From: Planococcus citreus
GTDB taxonomy: Bacteria; Bacillota; Bacilli; Bacillales_A; Planococcaceae
Length of the DNA stretch: 64,000 nucleotides
NCBI RefSeq assembly: GCF_003664125.1
Contig: NZ_RCCP01000001.1
Span: 992,001 to 1,056,000, forward strand
Direction: 5' to 3'
The translations under genes were made by a program, and so were the position numbers. The notes under the pieces are model-generated. The model searched no databases and had not been told where the DNA came from. It saw only the letters and a list, made by a program, of their open reading frames with translations. Shown one piece after another: positions 35,422 through 45,040 of the stretch. Numbering within the stretch: position 1 is the first letter of the stretch; every line of letters begins with the position of its first letter.

Positions 35422-36774
35422 TTGAAAAAGTTTTCAGCTTCTACTTGGTTATTATTCCTGATTCCGTCTTTCCTGGGGATCCTTTTGTTCCTGATCCCCA
35501 TCCCGACTGATGAAGGATGGAAAGTCACGATTGCCGTGCTTGCGGGTCTTATGGCCAGTGCAATCGAATCGTTTGTCCCTTGGGTCGTTCTTGTTATTCT
35601 GGTGATTGCCGCAGTCGGCTCCTTGGCCTTTATCGGCAAAAAGGAAAACACCTCTGATACCGTTCCATTTTTCGAGAAATTGTTCAACGTCAACTTGTTC
35701 TGGACATTGACACGGGTTGTCGCTGCAGTTTTTGCTTTCATGGTATTATTCCAAGTCGGGCCTGAACCGGTTTGGAACGAAAATACTGGCGGCCTGTTGT
35801 TATCAGGAAGCGGATTGCTTTCGTTCCTATTCACGATTTTCCTGTTTGCCGGACTGTTCTTACCGCTTTTGATGAATTTCGGCTTGCTTGAATTCTTCGG
35901 GACGATGATGGTCAAGATCATGCGCCCGCTGTTCCGCCTTCCTGGCCGTTCTTCTATTGATGCGCTGGCCTCTTGGGTCGGCGACGGCACGATCGGTGTC
36001 CTGCTAACCAGCAAGCAATACGAAGATAATAAGTATACGCAGCGTGAAGCCGCGATTATCGGAACGACATTTTCTGTCGTCTCCATCACATTCGCCATTG
36101 TCGTCATTGAAGAAATCGGCCTTGGCGAATATTTCCTTCCATATTACGGTACTGTCATTCTGGCAGGGGTTATATTGGCACTCATCATGCCGCGCATCTA
36201 TCCGCTTGCACAGAAAAAGACGGAATTCATGGACGGCTCGCCGCAGGACTCCGTTTCTGAAGACGTGCCAAATGGACAAGGACTGGCATCACACGGTATA
36301 GAAAAAGCACTCGAAAAAGCGGACCGCAACCGCTCTGTTGCCAATTTCTTCTCAGATGGCATGAAGAACGTGCTGGATATGTGGATTGGCGTAGCGCCTG
36401 TCGTCATGGCGTTCGGTACCATCGCTTTGATTCTTGCGGAGTACACTTCCACTTTCGTCATTCTCGGCGCACCGTTTGAACCGTATTTGAACCTTCTCGG
36501 TGTCCCTGAAGCTGCAGAAGCCGCGCAATTGATGGTCGTCGGTTTTGCCGATATGTTCCTTCCGGCTATTCTCGGGGCAGGCATCGAATCCGAAATGACA
36601 CGCTTTGTCGTGGCAACCATGTCTGTTACGCAATTGATCTATATGTCTGAAGTCGGTGGCTTGTTGCTCGGCTCCAAAATCCCGGTCAATATTTTCGATT
36701 TGATCGTCGTTTTCCTTTTGCGTACAGTCATTGCTTTACCGATCGTTGTCGGCGTGGCACACCTATTATTCTAA
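35422..36774 (+). CDS. YjiH family Gate-domain transporter
   Basis: The 450-residue membrane protein has about ten segments and two nucleoside-recognition (Gate) domains: MRPLFRLPGRSSIDALASWVGDGTIGVLLTSKQY and GFADMFLPAILGAGIESEMTRFVVATMSVTQLIYMSEVGGLLLGSKI. Related proteins are predicted solute carriers; the substrate is unknown. It starts with TTG (AAAAGGGG upstream, after TATAAT-like boxes near 35364). It is alone, with a bidirectional terminator after it. Confidence 0.85.
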   Translation: MKKFSASTWLLFLIPSFLGILLFLIPIPTDEGWKVTIAVLAGLMASAIESFVPWVVLVILVIAAVGSLAFIGKKENTSDTVPFFEKLFNVNLFWTLTRVVAAVFAFMVLFQVGPEPVWNENTGGLLLSGSGLLSFLFTIFLFAGLFLPLLMNFGLLEFFGTMMVKIMRPLFRLPGRSSIDALASWVGDGTIGVLLTSKQYEDNKYTQREAAIIGTTFSVVSITFAIVVIEEIGLGEYFLPYYGTVILAGVILALIMPRIYPLAQKKTEFMDGSPQDSVSEDVPNGQGLASHGIEKALEKADRNRSVANFFSDGMKNVLDMWIGVAPVVMAFGTIALILAEYTSTFVILGAPFEPYLNLLGVPEAAEAAQLMVVGFADMFLPAILGAGIESEMTRFVVATMSVTQLIYMSEVGGLLLGSKIPVNIFDLIVVFLLRTVIALPIVVGVAHLLF

Positions 36775-36785
36775 TCAAGCTATAG

Positions 36786-36823
36786 AAAAGGCGCTTTTCC
36801 GGTTTTGGAAAAGCGCCTTTTTA
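36786..36823. terminator. Bidirectional terminator between yjiH-type gene and tdh
   Basis: A 15 bp stem, AAAAGGCGCTTTTCC/GGAAAAGCGCCTTTT, with T-runs on both strands, between convergent stops. Confidence 0.9.
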
Positions 36824-37768
36824 TTATGCTTGCTGTAATTTTTGCTTTAATTTTTCCAGCATGTCTGCCGTCATGGCATCCAAGTCATACTCCGTTTTGA
36901 AGTTCCATTCATCTTTTGCGGCACTGGCATCGATGCTATCCGGCCAGCTGGCAGCGATCGCCTGGCGCGCTGGGTCGACATCATAGCTCAATTTGAAATC
37001 CGGGATATGCTTGCGGATCGATGCTGCAATCTCTTCCGGTTCAAAGCTCATCGCCGTGACGTTGAATGCGTTACGGTGGACGAGCTTATCCGCATCGGCT
37101 TCCATCAAGTCGACAATCGCCTGAAGCGCATCCGGCATGTACATCATGTCCATGCGGGTGCCTTGTGCGATATAGGAAGTGTAGCTGCCTTTTTCAATTG
37201 CCTGGTAATAGATATCTACGGCATAGTCTGTCGTTCCGCCGCCTGGAGGCGCAACGTTCGAGATCAAGCCAGGGAAACGGAGGCCGCGGGTATCGACGCC
37301 GAATTTCGTGAAGTAATAATCGCAAAGCAATTCCCCTGCTACCTTGTTGACGCCATACATCGTCGTCGGGCGTTGAAGCGTGTCTTGCGGAGTGTCGTTT
37401 TTCGGCGTTGAGGGGCCGAATGCGCCGATCGAGCTTGGCGTGAAAAATTGCATACCGAGTTCGCGGGCTGCTTCAAGGGCATTGACCAATCCGCCCATAT
37501 TCAAGTTCCAAGCGAGCAGCGGCTTTTCTTCTGCAGTTGCAGACAATAGCGCCGCCATGTGGATCATCGTATCGGCATTAAAATCACGCGCTAACGTCAG
37601 CATGCGTTCTGCATCCGTCACGTCCAAAATTTCAAAAGGCCCGTCTTGAGTATCGGACGGCCGGATGTCCGTTGCCAATACATTTTCTGCACCATATGTT
37701 TCGCGCAATTTGCCTACTAACTCCGAGCCGATTTGCCCTAAAGCTCCTGTCACCATGATTCGTTTCAT
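36824..37768 (-). CDS. tdh: L-threonine 3-dehydrogenase, short-chain (epimerase-like) type
   Basis: The 314-residue extended-SDR enzyme has NAD motif GALGQIG at 8-14, catalytic Tyr138 and Lys142 in [14 protein letters not shown], and the substrate region [23 protein letters not shown] typical of the GalE-like threonine dehydrogenases. It oxidises threonine to 2-amino-3-ketobutyrate, which Kbl (45041-46231) splits to glycine and acetyl-CoA. UDP-glucose epimerase annotation would be wrong: the GGGTTDYAV loop marks Tdh. Single gene. Confidence 0.88.
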   Translation of the reverse strand: MKRIMVTGALGQIGSELVGKLRETYGAENVLATDIRPSDTQDGPFEILDVTDAERMLTLARDFNADTMIHMAALLSATAEEKPLLAWNLNMGGLVNALEAARELGMQFFTPSSIGAFGPSTPKNDTPQDTLQRPTTMYGVNKVAGELLCDYYFTKFGVDTRGLRFPGLISNVAPPGGGTTDYAVDIYYQAIEKGSYTSYIAQGTRMDMMYMPDALQAIVDLMEADADKLVHRNAFNVTAMSFEPEEIAASIRKHIPDFKLSYDVDPARQAIAASWPDSIDASAAKDEWNFKTEYDLDAMTADMLEKLKQKLQQA

Positions 37769-38008
37769 TTTTCAAGCACTCCTTTTCTATAAAACATTTG
37801 TCCGCTCTAAAAAGACATTTAAATCTTTCTAAACGCTTTCATATCAAGCTTTTCGTTAGAGTCATTATAAATTGTTCTCTTTAAAAAAACAATGGCTTTT
37901 GCTTATTTTAGTCAGGCGATTAAACCTACTATACAGGTAAGCTTTATTGTGCTTAAATAGAACAACAACGCCATAAAGGCAATAATTTAACGAAATGGGG
38001 AACCATCG

Positions 38009-38827
38009 ATGAAGAAACAATGGGCATTTTTGCCAATCGGTGCAGCTGCATTATTCCTAGCAGCTTGCGGCTCTTCCGATAACGCAGACAATACAGAATC
38101 AGGCAGCAGCACAGAAGGCGAAACGGACTTGCTCGCTGAAATCCAGGAAGAAGGAACTTTGGTCATCGGCACTGAAGGGACATACCCGCCTTTCACGTTC
38201 CATGACGACAGCGGGGAATTGACAGGCTTTGACGTGGAAATCGCCCGTGAAGTCGCAGACCGCCTCGGTGTCGAAGCGGAATTCCTTGAAACGCAATGGG
38301 ATGCCATGTTCGCAGGTCTTGATGCCGAGCGTTTTGACATGGTCGCCAACCAAGTCGGCATTAACGAAGAACGCCAGGAAAGCTATGATTTCTCAGATCC
38401 ATACATCACTTCGACCGCCGTTCTCGTCGTAGCTGAAGGCAATGAAGAAATCCAAAGCTTCGATGATCTGGAAGGCAAACTCTCGGCGCAGTCATTGACA
38501 AGTAACTACGCAGAAATGGCCACTTCTTACGGTGCAGAGCTTGAAGGCGTTGAAGGCTTTAACCAGGCAATCGAATTATTGGTATCAGGGCGTGTCGATG
38601 CGACAGTCAACGATAACTTGACGGTCCTTGATTTCCAGAACCAGCGTCCGGATGCGGGCATTAAAGTCGTCGATGAATCCGGCGATGCAGCACAAAGCGC
38701 GTTATTGTTCCGAAAAGGCAACGACACCTTCGTTGAAGCAGCAAATGAGGCACTTGCTGGAATGATCGAAGACGGCACATACGAAGAAATCTCCAATAAG
38801 TGGTTCGGCGAAAATGTACTTGAATAG
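38009..38827 (+). CDS. tcyA: Amino-acid (probably cystine) ABC transporter binding lipoprotein
   Basis: The 272-residue lipoprotein has lipobox LAAC (Cys20), an acidic Ser-rich linker, then a class II amino-acid binding domain: [52 protein letters not shown]. The pattern fits TcyA/TcyJ. It is the first gene of a three-gene importer operon. Substrate is inferred from the resemblance and could be another polar amino acid. Confidence 0.85.
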   Translation: MKKQWAFLPIGAAALFLAACGSSDNADNTESGSSTEGETDLLAEIQEEGTLVIGTEGTYPPFTFHDDSGELTGFDVEIAREVADRLGVEAEFLETQWDAMFAGLDAERFDMVANQVGINEERQESYDFSDPYITSTAVLVVAEGNEEIQSFDDLEGKLSAQSLTSNYAEMATSYGAELEGVEGFNQAIELLVSGRVDATVNDNLTVLDFQNQRPDAGIKVVDESGDAAQSALLFRKGNDTFVEAANEALAGMIEDGTYEEISNKWFGENVLE

Positions 38828-39515
38828 TATTTTCTCAAACCCTGAACGGTTGGAACGGCTTGGCGACATCGCCCAGTCCTCCTTCTTGCCTTTGATCGAA
38901 GCGGCTGTGCAATTCACTTTGCCGCTTTCGGTCATTTCTTTTATCCTCGGGCTATTCCTGGCGGTCGTCACGGCGCTTGCCCGTATTTCCACCGTCCGGG
39001 TTCTGCAATGGATTGCGCGCGTCTATGTCTCGATCATCCGTGGCACCCCGCTGCTCGTTCAATTGTTCATCCTGTTCTACGGTTTGCCGACAGTCGGCGT
39101 CACCATCGACCCATTTCCGGCCGCCGTCATCGGATTTTCCTTGAATGTCGGCGCCTACGCTTCGGAAGTCATCCGTGCGGCGATCTTGTCGATTCCAAAA
39201 GGCCAATGGGAAGCAGCCGATACGATCGGCATGTCCTATTCCCAAACTTTGCGGCGCGTGATCTTGCCTCAAGCCTCGCGCGTTTCGGTGCCACCGCTTT
39301 CGAACACATTCATCAGCCTGGTCAAGGACACGTCTCTTGCCGCCTTGATCTTGGTGACGGAAATGTTCCGCGTCGCCCAGCAAATCGCGGCGACCAATTA
39401 TGAATTCCTGCTTCTTTACGGGCAGGCGGCATTGATCTACTGGATCATTTGCTTCTTGCTATCACTCGTCCAAGGACGATTGGAAAACCGTTTTGACCGT
39501 TATGTTTCCCGTTAA
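38814..39515 (+). CDS. tcyB: Amino-acid ABC transporter permease (TcyB-like)
   Basis: The 233-residue HisM-type permease has the coupling EAA loop [22 protein letters not shown] and the conserved [19 protein letters not shown]. About five membrane helices. The start overlaps the binding-protein gene by 14 bp and has no clear ribosome site, so translation coupling is likely; a TTG three codons later is an alternative. Confidence 0.9.
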   Translation: MYLNSIFSNPERLERLGDIAQSSFLPLIEAAVQFTLPLSVISFILGLFLAVVTALARISTVRVLQWIARVYVSIIRGTPLLVQLFILFYGLPTVGVTIDPFPAAVIGFSLNVGAYASEVIRAAILSIPKGQWEAADTIGMSYSQTLRRVILPQASRVSVPPLSNTFISLVKDTSLAALILVTEMFRVAQQIAATNYEFLLLYGQAALIYWIICFLLSLVQGRLENRFDRYVSR

Positions 39516-39546
39516 ATCCAGATCGATCCATAGATAGGAGTTTATT

Positions 39547-40296
39547 ATGATTTCAATTAAAAACTTGCATAAGAGCTTCGGCGAGCTGGAAGTGCTGAAA
39601 GGCATCGACCTCGACGTCGAAAAAGGGCAAACGATCGTCGTCATCGGCCCTTCCGGTTCAGGAAAAACCACTTTCCTCCGTTGCCTCAATATTTTGGAGA
39701 AGCCAAGTGATGGAACGGTTGAAATCGGGGGGCTTGTCGCTGATTTCTCGAAACCGATGTCGAAAAAACAAATCATGGCCTTCCGCAAACAATCGGCGAT
39801 GGTGTTTCAACATTACAATCTGTTTCCACACATGACGGCACTTGATAATATTTTAGAAGGGCCTGTCACCGTCCAGAAAAAAGACAAAGCACAGGCAAAA
39901 GAAAAGGCATTGGCGCTACTCGACAAAGTCGGGCTGTCGGATAAAGCCGATTCGTATCCACACCAGCTGTCAGGTGGCCAGCAACAACGCGTCGGCATCG
40001 CCCGCGCGCTCGCGCTCGAACCGAAAGTCATGCTGTTTGATGAACCGACTTCCGCACTCGACCCGGAGCTTGTCGGAGAAGTGCTGCAGGTCATGAAAGA
40101 CTTGACCCAAGAAGGAATGACAATGGTCGTCGTCACCCACGAAATGCGTTTTGCCAAAGGCGCGGCCGACGAAGTGCTGTTCATGGACAGCGGCCGGATT
40201 GTTGAACGTGGGACACCGGACGAAGTGTTCAATCGCCCTCAGGAAGAACGCACGAAACGCTTCTTGAATTTAATTCAAGACACGGACACCATCTAA
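39547..40296 (+). CDS. tcyC: Amino-acid ABC transporter ATPase (TcyC-like)
   Basis: The 249-residue ATPase has Walker [10 protein letters not shown] at 34-42, the Q-loop [13 protein letters not shown], signature [15 protein letters not shown] and Walker [15 protein letters not shown]. The HYNLF Q-loop is typical of polar amino-acid importers. TAGGAG precedes the ATG. It completes the tcyABC operon. Confidence 0.93.
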   Translation: MISIKNLHKSFGELEVLKGIDLDVEKGQTIVVIGPSGSGKTTFLRCLNILEKPSDGTVEIGGLVADFSKPMSKKQIMAFRKQSAMVFQHYNLFPHMTALDNILEGPVTVQKKDKAQAKEKALALLDKVGLSDKADSYPHQLSGGQQQRVGIARALALEPKVMLFDEPTSALDPELVGEVLQVMKDLTQEGMTMVVVTHEMRFAKGAADEVLFMDSGRIVERGTPDEVFNRPQEERTKRFLNLIQDTDTI

Positions 40297-40304
40297 ATAA
40301 AGAA

Positions 40305-40338
40305 AATCCCCAGTGCACTTAGCACTGGGGATTTTTTT
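40305..40338. terminator. Terminator between tcyC and the convergent yfcC-like gene
   Basis: A 12 bp stem, AATCCCCAGTGC/GCACTGGGGATT, with T(7) on the plus strand. Confidence 0.9.
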
Positions 40339-40342
40339 GCAT

Positions 40343-41755
40343 TCACGATACGCCGATCATGACGGCGATGACGAGTGCGACGAGCGCAATCACCAGCCAG
40401 CCGACGACCAATTTCCAAACGAATTTTACCCATTTTTCATAAGGGATCCCGGCTACCGCCAAATAACCCATCAAAGCAGCGGATGTCGGGATGATGGAGT
40501 TGGTGATGCCATCTCCGTATTGATACGCAAGCACTGCTACTTGGCGTTCGATGGACAATAGATCCGACAGCGGCGTCATGATCGGCATCGTCGTTGCCGC
40601 CTGGCCGCTTCCGGAAGGAATGAAGAAGTTGATGACGACTTGCGTGAAGAACATGCCGATGACCGTTAAGGCATTCGGCAAGCCGCTGATGACGTTCGAT
40701 AAGCCGTGGATCATCGTATCCATGATGACGCCTTGCTCCATGATGACCAGAATCGCGCGGGCAAACCCAACGATCAATGCGCCAAAGACGACCAATTTCA
40801 TGCCGTCGACGAAGGCGTCGAACATGCGGTTGACGCCCAAATTGCCGACAAGACCTGCCGCAAAGCCGATAATGACGAACGAAGCGGCCAGTTCCGTCAA
40901 GTACCAGCCCCATTCGAATACACCGTAGACGTTGATGCCAAGGCCAACTGCCAAGAACACGAACACCATGCCGTGGCGCCAATTAAACGCACCGAGCGCT
41001 TCCGCCTGGTCTTTTGTCGATGATTTCTGTGCGCGTTTCTCGATTTCATAGATAACGCTTTGCGTTGGGTCTTTTTTCACTTTCGCCGCATAGCGCATGA
41101 CGTACCAGATTGCGAAGCCGAGGAAGAAGATATATGCCCCGAAGCGGAAGCCGATCCCAGAGAAGATCTGCAATTCCGCGATGCCTTGCGCTATCCCGAC
41201 GGTGAACGGATTAAGCATGCCGCCGATAAAACCGGATGCCGCACCGAGCGAGACCATCGCGGTTCCCGTCATGGCATCAAAACCGATTGCCCGTGCGACC
41301 GCGATGCCGATCGGCACGAAGATGATGACTTCTTCCGCCATCCCGATAGTGGCTCCGAGTACCGAAAAGAGGATCATGATGATCGGGATGAGCCATTTTT
41401 CACGCTTCTCGAGCCGATCGACTACTTTGGCGATTCCGGATTCGATCGCCCCAGTCGCACGGATGATGCCAAATGCGCCGCCGACCAGGAAGATGTAGAA
41501 GATGATGCTTGAAGCTTCAGACATCCCTGTGGGAATCGCTTTGAACAATTCAAAGAATCCAACCGGGCTTTGTTCCACTTCCGCGAAGGAATTGTCGATG
41601 ACGACAGTGCGCCCATCCACTTCCTCCCGCTCGTATTGCCCTGCTGGAATCAAGTACGAAGCGACCATCGCCGCGATCATGATCAAAAATAAAATCGCAT
41701 ATGTATGCGGAATCTTATCTCCGCTTTTTTTAAGTTTTTGGGGTTTTGCCGTCAT
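40343..41755 (-). CDS. YfcC/DcuC-like basic amino acid or peptide carrier
   Basis: The 470-residue membrane protein has about 12 segments and belongs to the YfcC/C4-dicarboxylate anaerobic carrier family: PHTYAILFLIMIAAMVASYLIPAGQY, GMAEEVIIFVPIGIAVA, GMLNPFTVGIAQGIAE, and NFFIPSGSGQAATTMPIM. The ATG (41755) overlaps the epimerase stop as ATGA with GGGGGG upstream; an in-frame start eight codons earlier is less likely. Pairing with dipeptide epimerase suggests dipeptides or their amino acids as cargo. That is inference. Confidence 0.87.
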   Translation of the reverse strand: MTAKPQKLKKSGDKIPHTYAILFLIMIAAMVASYLIPAGQYEREEVDGRTVVIDNSFAEVEQSPVGFFELFKAIPTGMSEASSIIFYIFLVGGAFGIIRATGAIESGIAKVVDRLEKREKWLIPIIMILFSVLGATIGMAEEVIIFVPIGIAVARAIGFDAMTGTAMVSLGAASGFIGGMLNPFTVGIAQGIAELQIFSGIGFRFGAYIFFLGFAIWYVMRYAAKVKKDPTQSVIYEIEKRAQKSSTKDQAEALGAFNWRHGMVFVFLAVGLGINVYGVFEWGWYLTELAASFVIIGFAAGLVGNLGVNRMFDAFVDGMKLVVFGALIVGFARAILVIMEQGVIMDTMIHGLSNVISGLPNALTVIGMFFTQVVINFFIPSGSGQAATTMPIMTPLSDLLSIERQVAVLAYQYGDGITNSIIPTSAALMGYLAVAGIPYEKWVKFVWKLVVGWLVIALVALVIAVMIGVS

Positions 41756-42876
41756 GCAAAATCGCCCCCCACTGTACAAGATGTGACCGTCAATTTCTTC
41801 AACTTCTCCGGATCGACTTCAATGCCGAGCCCCGGCTTGCCGCTCAAGAGTACATGCGGATGCTCGTATTTCAAGTCGCCGATTTCTTCACTGAATAAAA
41901 GCGGCCCTGTCAGCTCGGTGCTTTCGATATTGATCCGCGACATCGCTGCATGGTAACCGGCGCTAGATGCAACGGACGACTCCACCATCGAGCCGATCTG
42001 GCATAGCATACCGGCAGCTTCAGCGGTTTTCGCCATTTGCACCGCATGGAAAATCCCGCCGCATTTCATCAATTTGATATTAATGACATCGGCTGCATCG
42101 AGACGGATGATTTCGAGTAAATCTTCCATCGATTGGACTGTTTCATCCGCCATGATCGGTACTGCTGTTTTCTGTCTTACTTCGGCCAAACCACGGATAT
42201 CCCCCATGCGGATCGGCTGTTCGACCCAGCTGAGTCCAGCTGTTTCGAGCTGGCGGATTGCCGCAACCGCTGTCCCGACTGATTTCCAGCCTTGGTTGAC
42301 ATCCACACGAATCGGCATATCTGGGCCAACTTTCTCACGCACCGCCAGGATCCGTTCCACATCCAGTTGGGCATTGCCTGCCCCGACTTTCAGTTTTAAC
42401 GATCCGTATCCCGCTTCGACGGCCTGTTTCGCTTTTTTCGCCATGATTTCAGGCGACTCGATGCTCAAGACACGCGGATAGGATAAATGCTCTTTCGACT
42501 GGCCGCCGAGCAAATTATAGACGGGCTGTCCCGAAGCCTTCCCCATCAAGTCATAGCAAGCGATATCAACCGCGGCTTTCGCTGCCGGGTTGCCCGCCAA
42601 AATCCCGTTCATCTTATGATGGATTGCTTCAATATCGAACGGATTCATGCCGATCACAGCCGGCAGGAATAATTCCTTCAACACTTCGTAGCTCGCCGTA
42701 AAATACTCGCCAGTCACATGTTCATCCGGCACCGCTTCCCCGTAACCGACCAAGCCGTTATCCGTTTCCAATTCAAGAATCAAAGACGGCATGTCCGGAT
42801 AAGTCGCATAGGAAATGATGAATGGTTCATGCAAAGGAAAGCGCACTGCATGCAATCGTGCTTGAGTGATTTTCAT
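41752..42876 (-). CDS. Dipeptide epimerase (L-Ala-D/L-Glu type), enolase superfamily
   Basis: The 374-residue muconate-lactonizing-group enzyme has catalytic Lys161/Lys163 (KLKVG), metal ligands Asp192, Glu219, Asp244 (RVDVNQGW, WVEQP, ADE) and opposite-face Lys268 (INIKLMKCGG). This residue set defines the Ala-Glu epimerases such as YkfB, which convert murein L-Ala-D-Glu to the L,L form. It is the first gene of a two-gene operon with the carrier and divergent from an M20 hydrolase. Confidence 0.88.
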   Translation of the reverse strand: MKITQARLHAVRFPLHEPFIISYATYPDMPSLILELETDNGLVGYGEAVPDEHVTGEYFTASYEVLKELFLPAVIGMNPFDIEAIHHKMNGILAGNPAAKAAVDIACYDLMGKASGQPVYNLLGGQSKEHLSYPRVLSIESPEIMAKKAKQAVEAGYGSLKLKVGAGNAQLDVERILAVREKVGPDMPIRVDVNQGWKSVGTAVAAIRQLETAGLSWVEQPIRMGDIRGLAEVRQKTAVPIMADETVQSMEDLLEIIRLDAADVINIKLMKCGGIFHAVQMAKTAEAAGMLCQIGSMVESSVASSAGYHAAMSRINIESTELTGPLLFSEEIGDLKYEHPHVLLSGKPGLGIEVDPEKLKKLTVTSCTVGGDFA

Positions 42877-42909
42877 AATGAAGCCCCCATTTATAAGTAG
42901 TCATGTATG

Positions 42910-42938
42910 ATTATACTATAAAAACTTTTGTAATAGCG
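42910..42938 (-). promoter_or_regulatory. Candidate promoter for the epimerase operon
   Basis: On the minus strand, a perfect -10 TATAAT (42915..42910) follows a TATAG. A TTTACG box lies upstream, best spaced (16 bp) for the TATAGT reading. Exact boxes are uncertain. Confidence 0.4.
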
Positions 42939-42946
42939 TAAAAATT

Positions 42947-42975
42947 TTGATGCTTGCTGGAATACGGCGTATAAT
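42947..42975 (+). promoter_or_regulatory. Promoter of the M20 hydrolase gene
   Basis: -35 TTGATG (42947-42952), a 17 bp spacer and perfect -10 TATAAT (42970-42975), about 50 bp before the start codon. Confidence 0.8.
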
Positions 42976-43025
42976 AGCGTCATTGCGTGTTTAAAATTTT
43001 TGTAGGATAAAGGAGTTTATTATTC

Positions 43026-44225
43026 ATGAGCTTATTAAAACAAACCGATACATTAATTGATTCCTTGCAAGAGGAAATGGTGGATATCCGCCGCCACCTC
43101 CATATGCATCCGGAACTGTCCCACCAGGAAGTGGAAACGCCTGCTTATATCGCAGCACACCTAGAAGAAATGGGAGTCGAAGTGCGCCGGGACGTTGGCG
43201 GACGAGGCGTCGTCGGAACGATCCGCGGCGGCAAACCCGGCAAGACCATCGCTTTCCGTGCCGACTTTGACGCGCTGCCGATCGACGACCAAAAAGAGGT
43301 TTCTTATAAATCGACGATTCCAGGCGTTATGCACGCTTGCGGTCACGATGGCCATACTGCCGGCCTTCTTGGCTTCGCAAAAGCGATGATGGCAATCCAA
43401 GACGAACTGCCCGGAACGATTGTGCTGATCCACCAATTCGGCGAAGAACTGTCGCCGGGCGGGGCACGCGCGATGATCGAAGACGGCTGCCTCGATGGCG
43501 TCGATCTCGTGTTCGGCGCTCATCTCCAGAGCAAAATGGAATCCGGCAAAGTTTACCTTCGCGATGGCTATCTGCAAGCTTCTGAAGATGCCATCAAAAT
43601 TAATGTCTACGGCTCCGGAACCCACGGCGCCGAACCGCATACCGGCATCGACCCGATCCTTGCTGCGAGCCACATCATGGTCGCTTTGCAATCGATCGTC
43701 AGCCGCAATGCCGATCCTTTGAAAGAACTCGTCGTGTCGATCGGTAAATTCCATGCCGGAGACGCTGACAATGTCATCCCAAGCAAAGCCGTCATGGAAG
43801 GCACCATCCGCGTATTCGACCCTGAACTGCGCAAGCTCGCCAGCGAACGGGTACGCTCAGTCGCTGAGAATGTCGCCGCTGCTATGGGCGCACGCGCTGA
43901 AGTGATTGTCGAGACCGGCTACGATTCGCTTTGGAACCACCCCGAAGCAGCAGAAATCGTCCGCACATCGGCTCGTCCTGTCGTCGGTGAAGACAACGTC
44001 ATCGACATCGACCCGATCATGCCGGTCGAGGATTTTGCGTATTACACGCAAGCGAAACCTGGCGCTTACTTCTTTGTCGGCGCGAAAATGGCAGACGAAG
44101 CGCTCGTCTATCCACACCACCACGAAAATTTCGATTTCAATGAAGACGCGATGAATACGGCGGCAAAAGTGTTCGCTTCCATCTATTTCAATGCCCAGCA
44201 AGCAGAAAGCGATTCTGCCGAATAA
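43026..44225 (+). CDS. M20 family metallo-amidohydrolase
   Basis: The 399-residue IAA-amino acid hydrolase/hippuricase-like peptidase has metal ligands Cys105, His107 in MHACGHDGHTA, Glu-Glu in QFGEELSPGGA, a dimerisation domain with GSGTHGAEPHTGIDPI, and the last ligand His in YPHHHENFDF. It should cleave N-acyl amino acids or dipeptides. It is divergent from the dipeptide epimerase and carrier, so a shared peptide-use pathway is plausible. AAAGGAG before ATG. Confidence 0.9.
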   Translation: MSLLKQTDTLIDSLQEEMVDIRRHLHMHPELSHQEVETPAYIAAHLEEMGVEVRRDVGGRGVVGTIRGGKPGKTIAFRADFDALPIDDQKEVSYKSTIPGVMHACGHDGHTAGLLGFAKAMMAIQDELPGTIVLIHQFGEELSPGGARAMIEDGCLDGVDLVFGAHLQSKMESGKVYLRDGYLQASEDAIKINVYGSGTHGAEPHTGIDPILAASHIMVALQSIVSRNADPLKELVVSIGKFHAGDADNVIPSKAVMEGTIRVFDPELRKLASERVRSVAENVAAAMGARAEVIVETGYDSLWNHPEAAEIVRTSARPVVGEDNVIDIDPIMPVEDFAYYTQAKPGAYFFVGAKMADEALVYPHHHENFDFNEDAMNTAAKVFASIYFNAQQAESDSAE

Positions 44226-44231
44226 TAAAGC

Positions 44232-44267
44232 AAATCCCCCTTCAGCTGATCGCTGGAGGGGGATTTT
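44232..44267 (+). terminator. Terminator of the M20 hydrolase gene
   Basis: A 15 bp stem, AAATCCCCCTTCAGC/GCTGGAGGGGGATTT, then T. Confidence 0.88.
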
Positions 44268-44351
44268 AGTGTCAGCTAACCGAAACAAACTGCTAGTGAG
44301 ACAAGTGAGCGAGATAGATTGTTCATTGGTTGCTTCATCTTCAAGCAGACA

Positions 44352-44460
44352 CCTCCCGCTTTGAGCATGCCTCCCGCAATGAGCCAAGAAGAACACTTGT
44401 CTCATAGCTTCGGCTCGCCCGTGTGCGCGGTTCGGCTTTTAGATTTCAGTGGATTTTTTG
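44352..44460 (+). repeat. Interspersed structured repeat, family 3, diverged copy
   Basis: This has CTCCCGCTTTGAG, then hairpin 44376-44408 (ATGAG/CTCAT plus CAAG/CTTG), then CGGCTCGCCCGTG, GGCTTTTAGATTTCAGTGGA. It aligns with the tandem copies at 62216-62672. The stem keeps pairing through compensatory A-T to G-C changes. Confidence 0.7.
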
Positions 44461-44564
44461 AGTGATGAAGTATCTCTTTTTCACATGTTCTTCCGCTGGT
44501 GGATGATACTTATTTGGACTTGTGAGTGAGAAGAATGGTTTATCGATCTTTTCATCACGAAGCA

Positions 44565-44615
44565 GCCGCCTCCCGCTTTGGGCTTTTAGATTTCATTGGA
44601 TGTTGCGTGCGAGAA
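44565..44615 (+). repeat. Family 3 repeat fragment
   Basis: GCCTCCCGCTTTGGGC runs straight into TTTTAGATTTCATTGGATG. It repeats both ends of the copy at 44352 but lacks the central hairpin, as if deleted between them. Confidence 0.55.
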
Positions 44616-44779
44616 AGTATCGCTGTTGGTCGGGTGCATTCGTTGATGGAGACGCTTAGTTGAACTTGATAGTAATAAAGATGCTTCACTGACTATTCTG
44701 CTTGTAATTATGGAGCTTTCCAAAGCTGTTTGTGCTCACTTCAAAGTGTGATGAATTTCATTTCCTCTCTAAAACTAAA

Positions 44780-44975
44780 GATGGAGCGGAAAGGGGCCGA
44801 CGCCTGAGGGATCGCGCGGGCTGGCGAGACAAATGTGCCGCGCTCTTTGCGGCACATTGGCTCAACACCCGCCCTTACTCGGGCAGCTGAAAACGCGACG
44901 TCCTGTCGCTCCAGCTGCATGACTCGCATCCTGCGAGCCCCAAGCGTGCCCCTTGCAGCGCAATCTCCACTCTTC
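44780..44975 (+). repeat. Interspersed structured repeat, family 2, copy 2
   Basis: GATGGAGCGGAAAGG, GATCGCGCGGGCTGGCGA, variable stem TGTGCCGC/GCGGCACA (44833-44856), TTGGCTCAACACCCGCC, hairpin CAGCTG around GCGACGTCCTGTCGC, hairpin ACTCGC/GCGAG. It is the full-length match to copy 1 in opposite orientation. Confidence 0.85.
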
Positions 44976-44993
44976 ACATTTCCGATTCATAAA

Positions 44994-45036
44994 CACAAAG
45001 AAAAAAACCGCACAACTCAATGAGCTGTACGGGTTT
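44994..45036 (-). terminator. kbl terminator
   Basis: On the minus strand AAACCCGTACAGCTCA pairs with TGAGTTGTGCGGTTT (two mismatches), followed by TTTTTTTCTTTG, 5 bp after the stop. Confidence 0.8.
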
Positions 45037-45040
45037 CGTG

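Larger units (their letters stand above)
44226..45040. other. Intergenic region of 815 bp made largely of repeats
   Basis: It contains the M20 terminator, two family 3 pieces, 150 bp of AT-rich DNA without a recognisable feature (44620-44779), a full family 2 copy and the kbl terminator. No open frame here has both a ribosome site and protein-like sequence. Confidence 0.75.

Noticed and set aside
35370..36107. A 245-codon minus-strand frame
   Set aside because: Antisense to the yjiH-type transporter; low-complexity Thr/Asn/Ser composition is an artefact of the hydrophobic gene opposite.
44281..45040. An insertion sequence or relic transposase in the long repeat-rich gap
   Set aside because: No transposase-like frame or terminal inverted repeats were found; the gap is explained by family 2 and 3 repeats.
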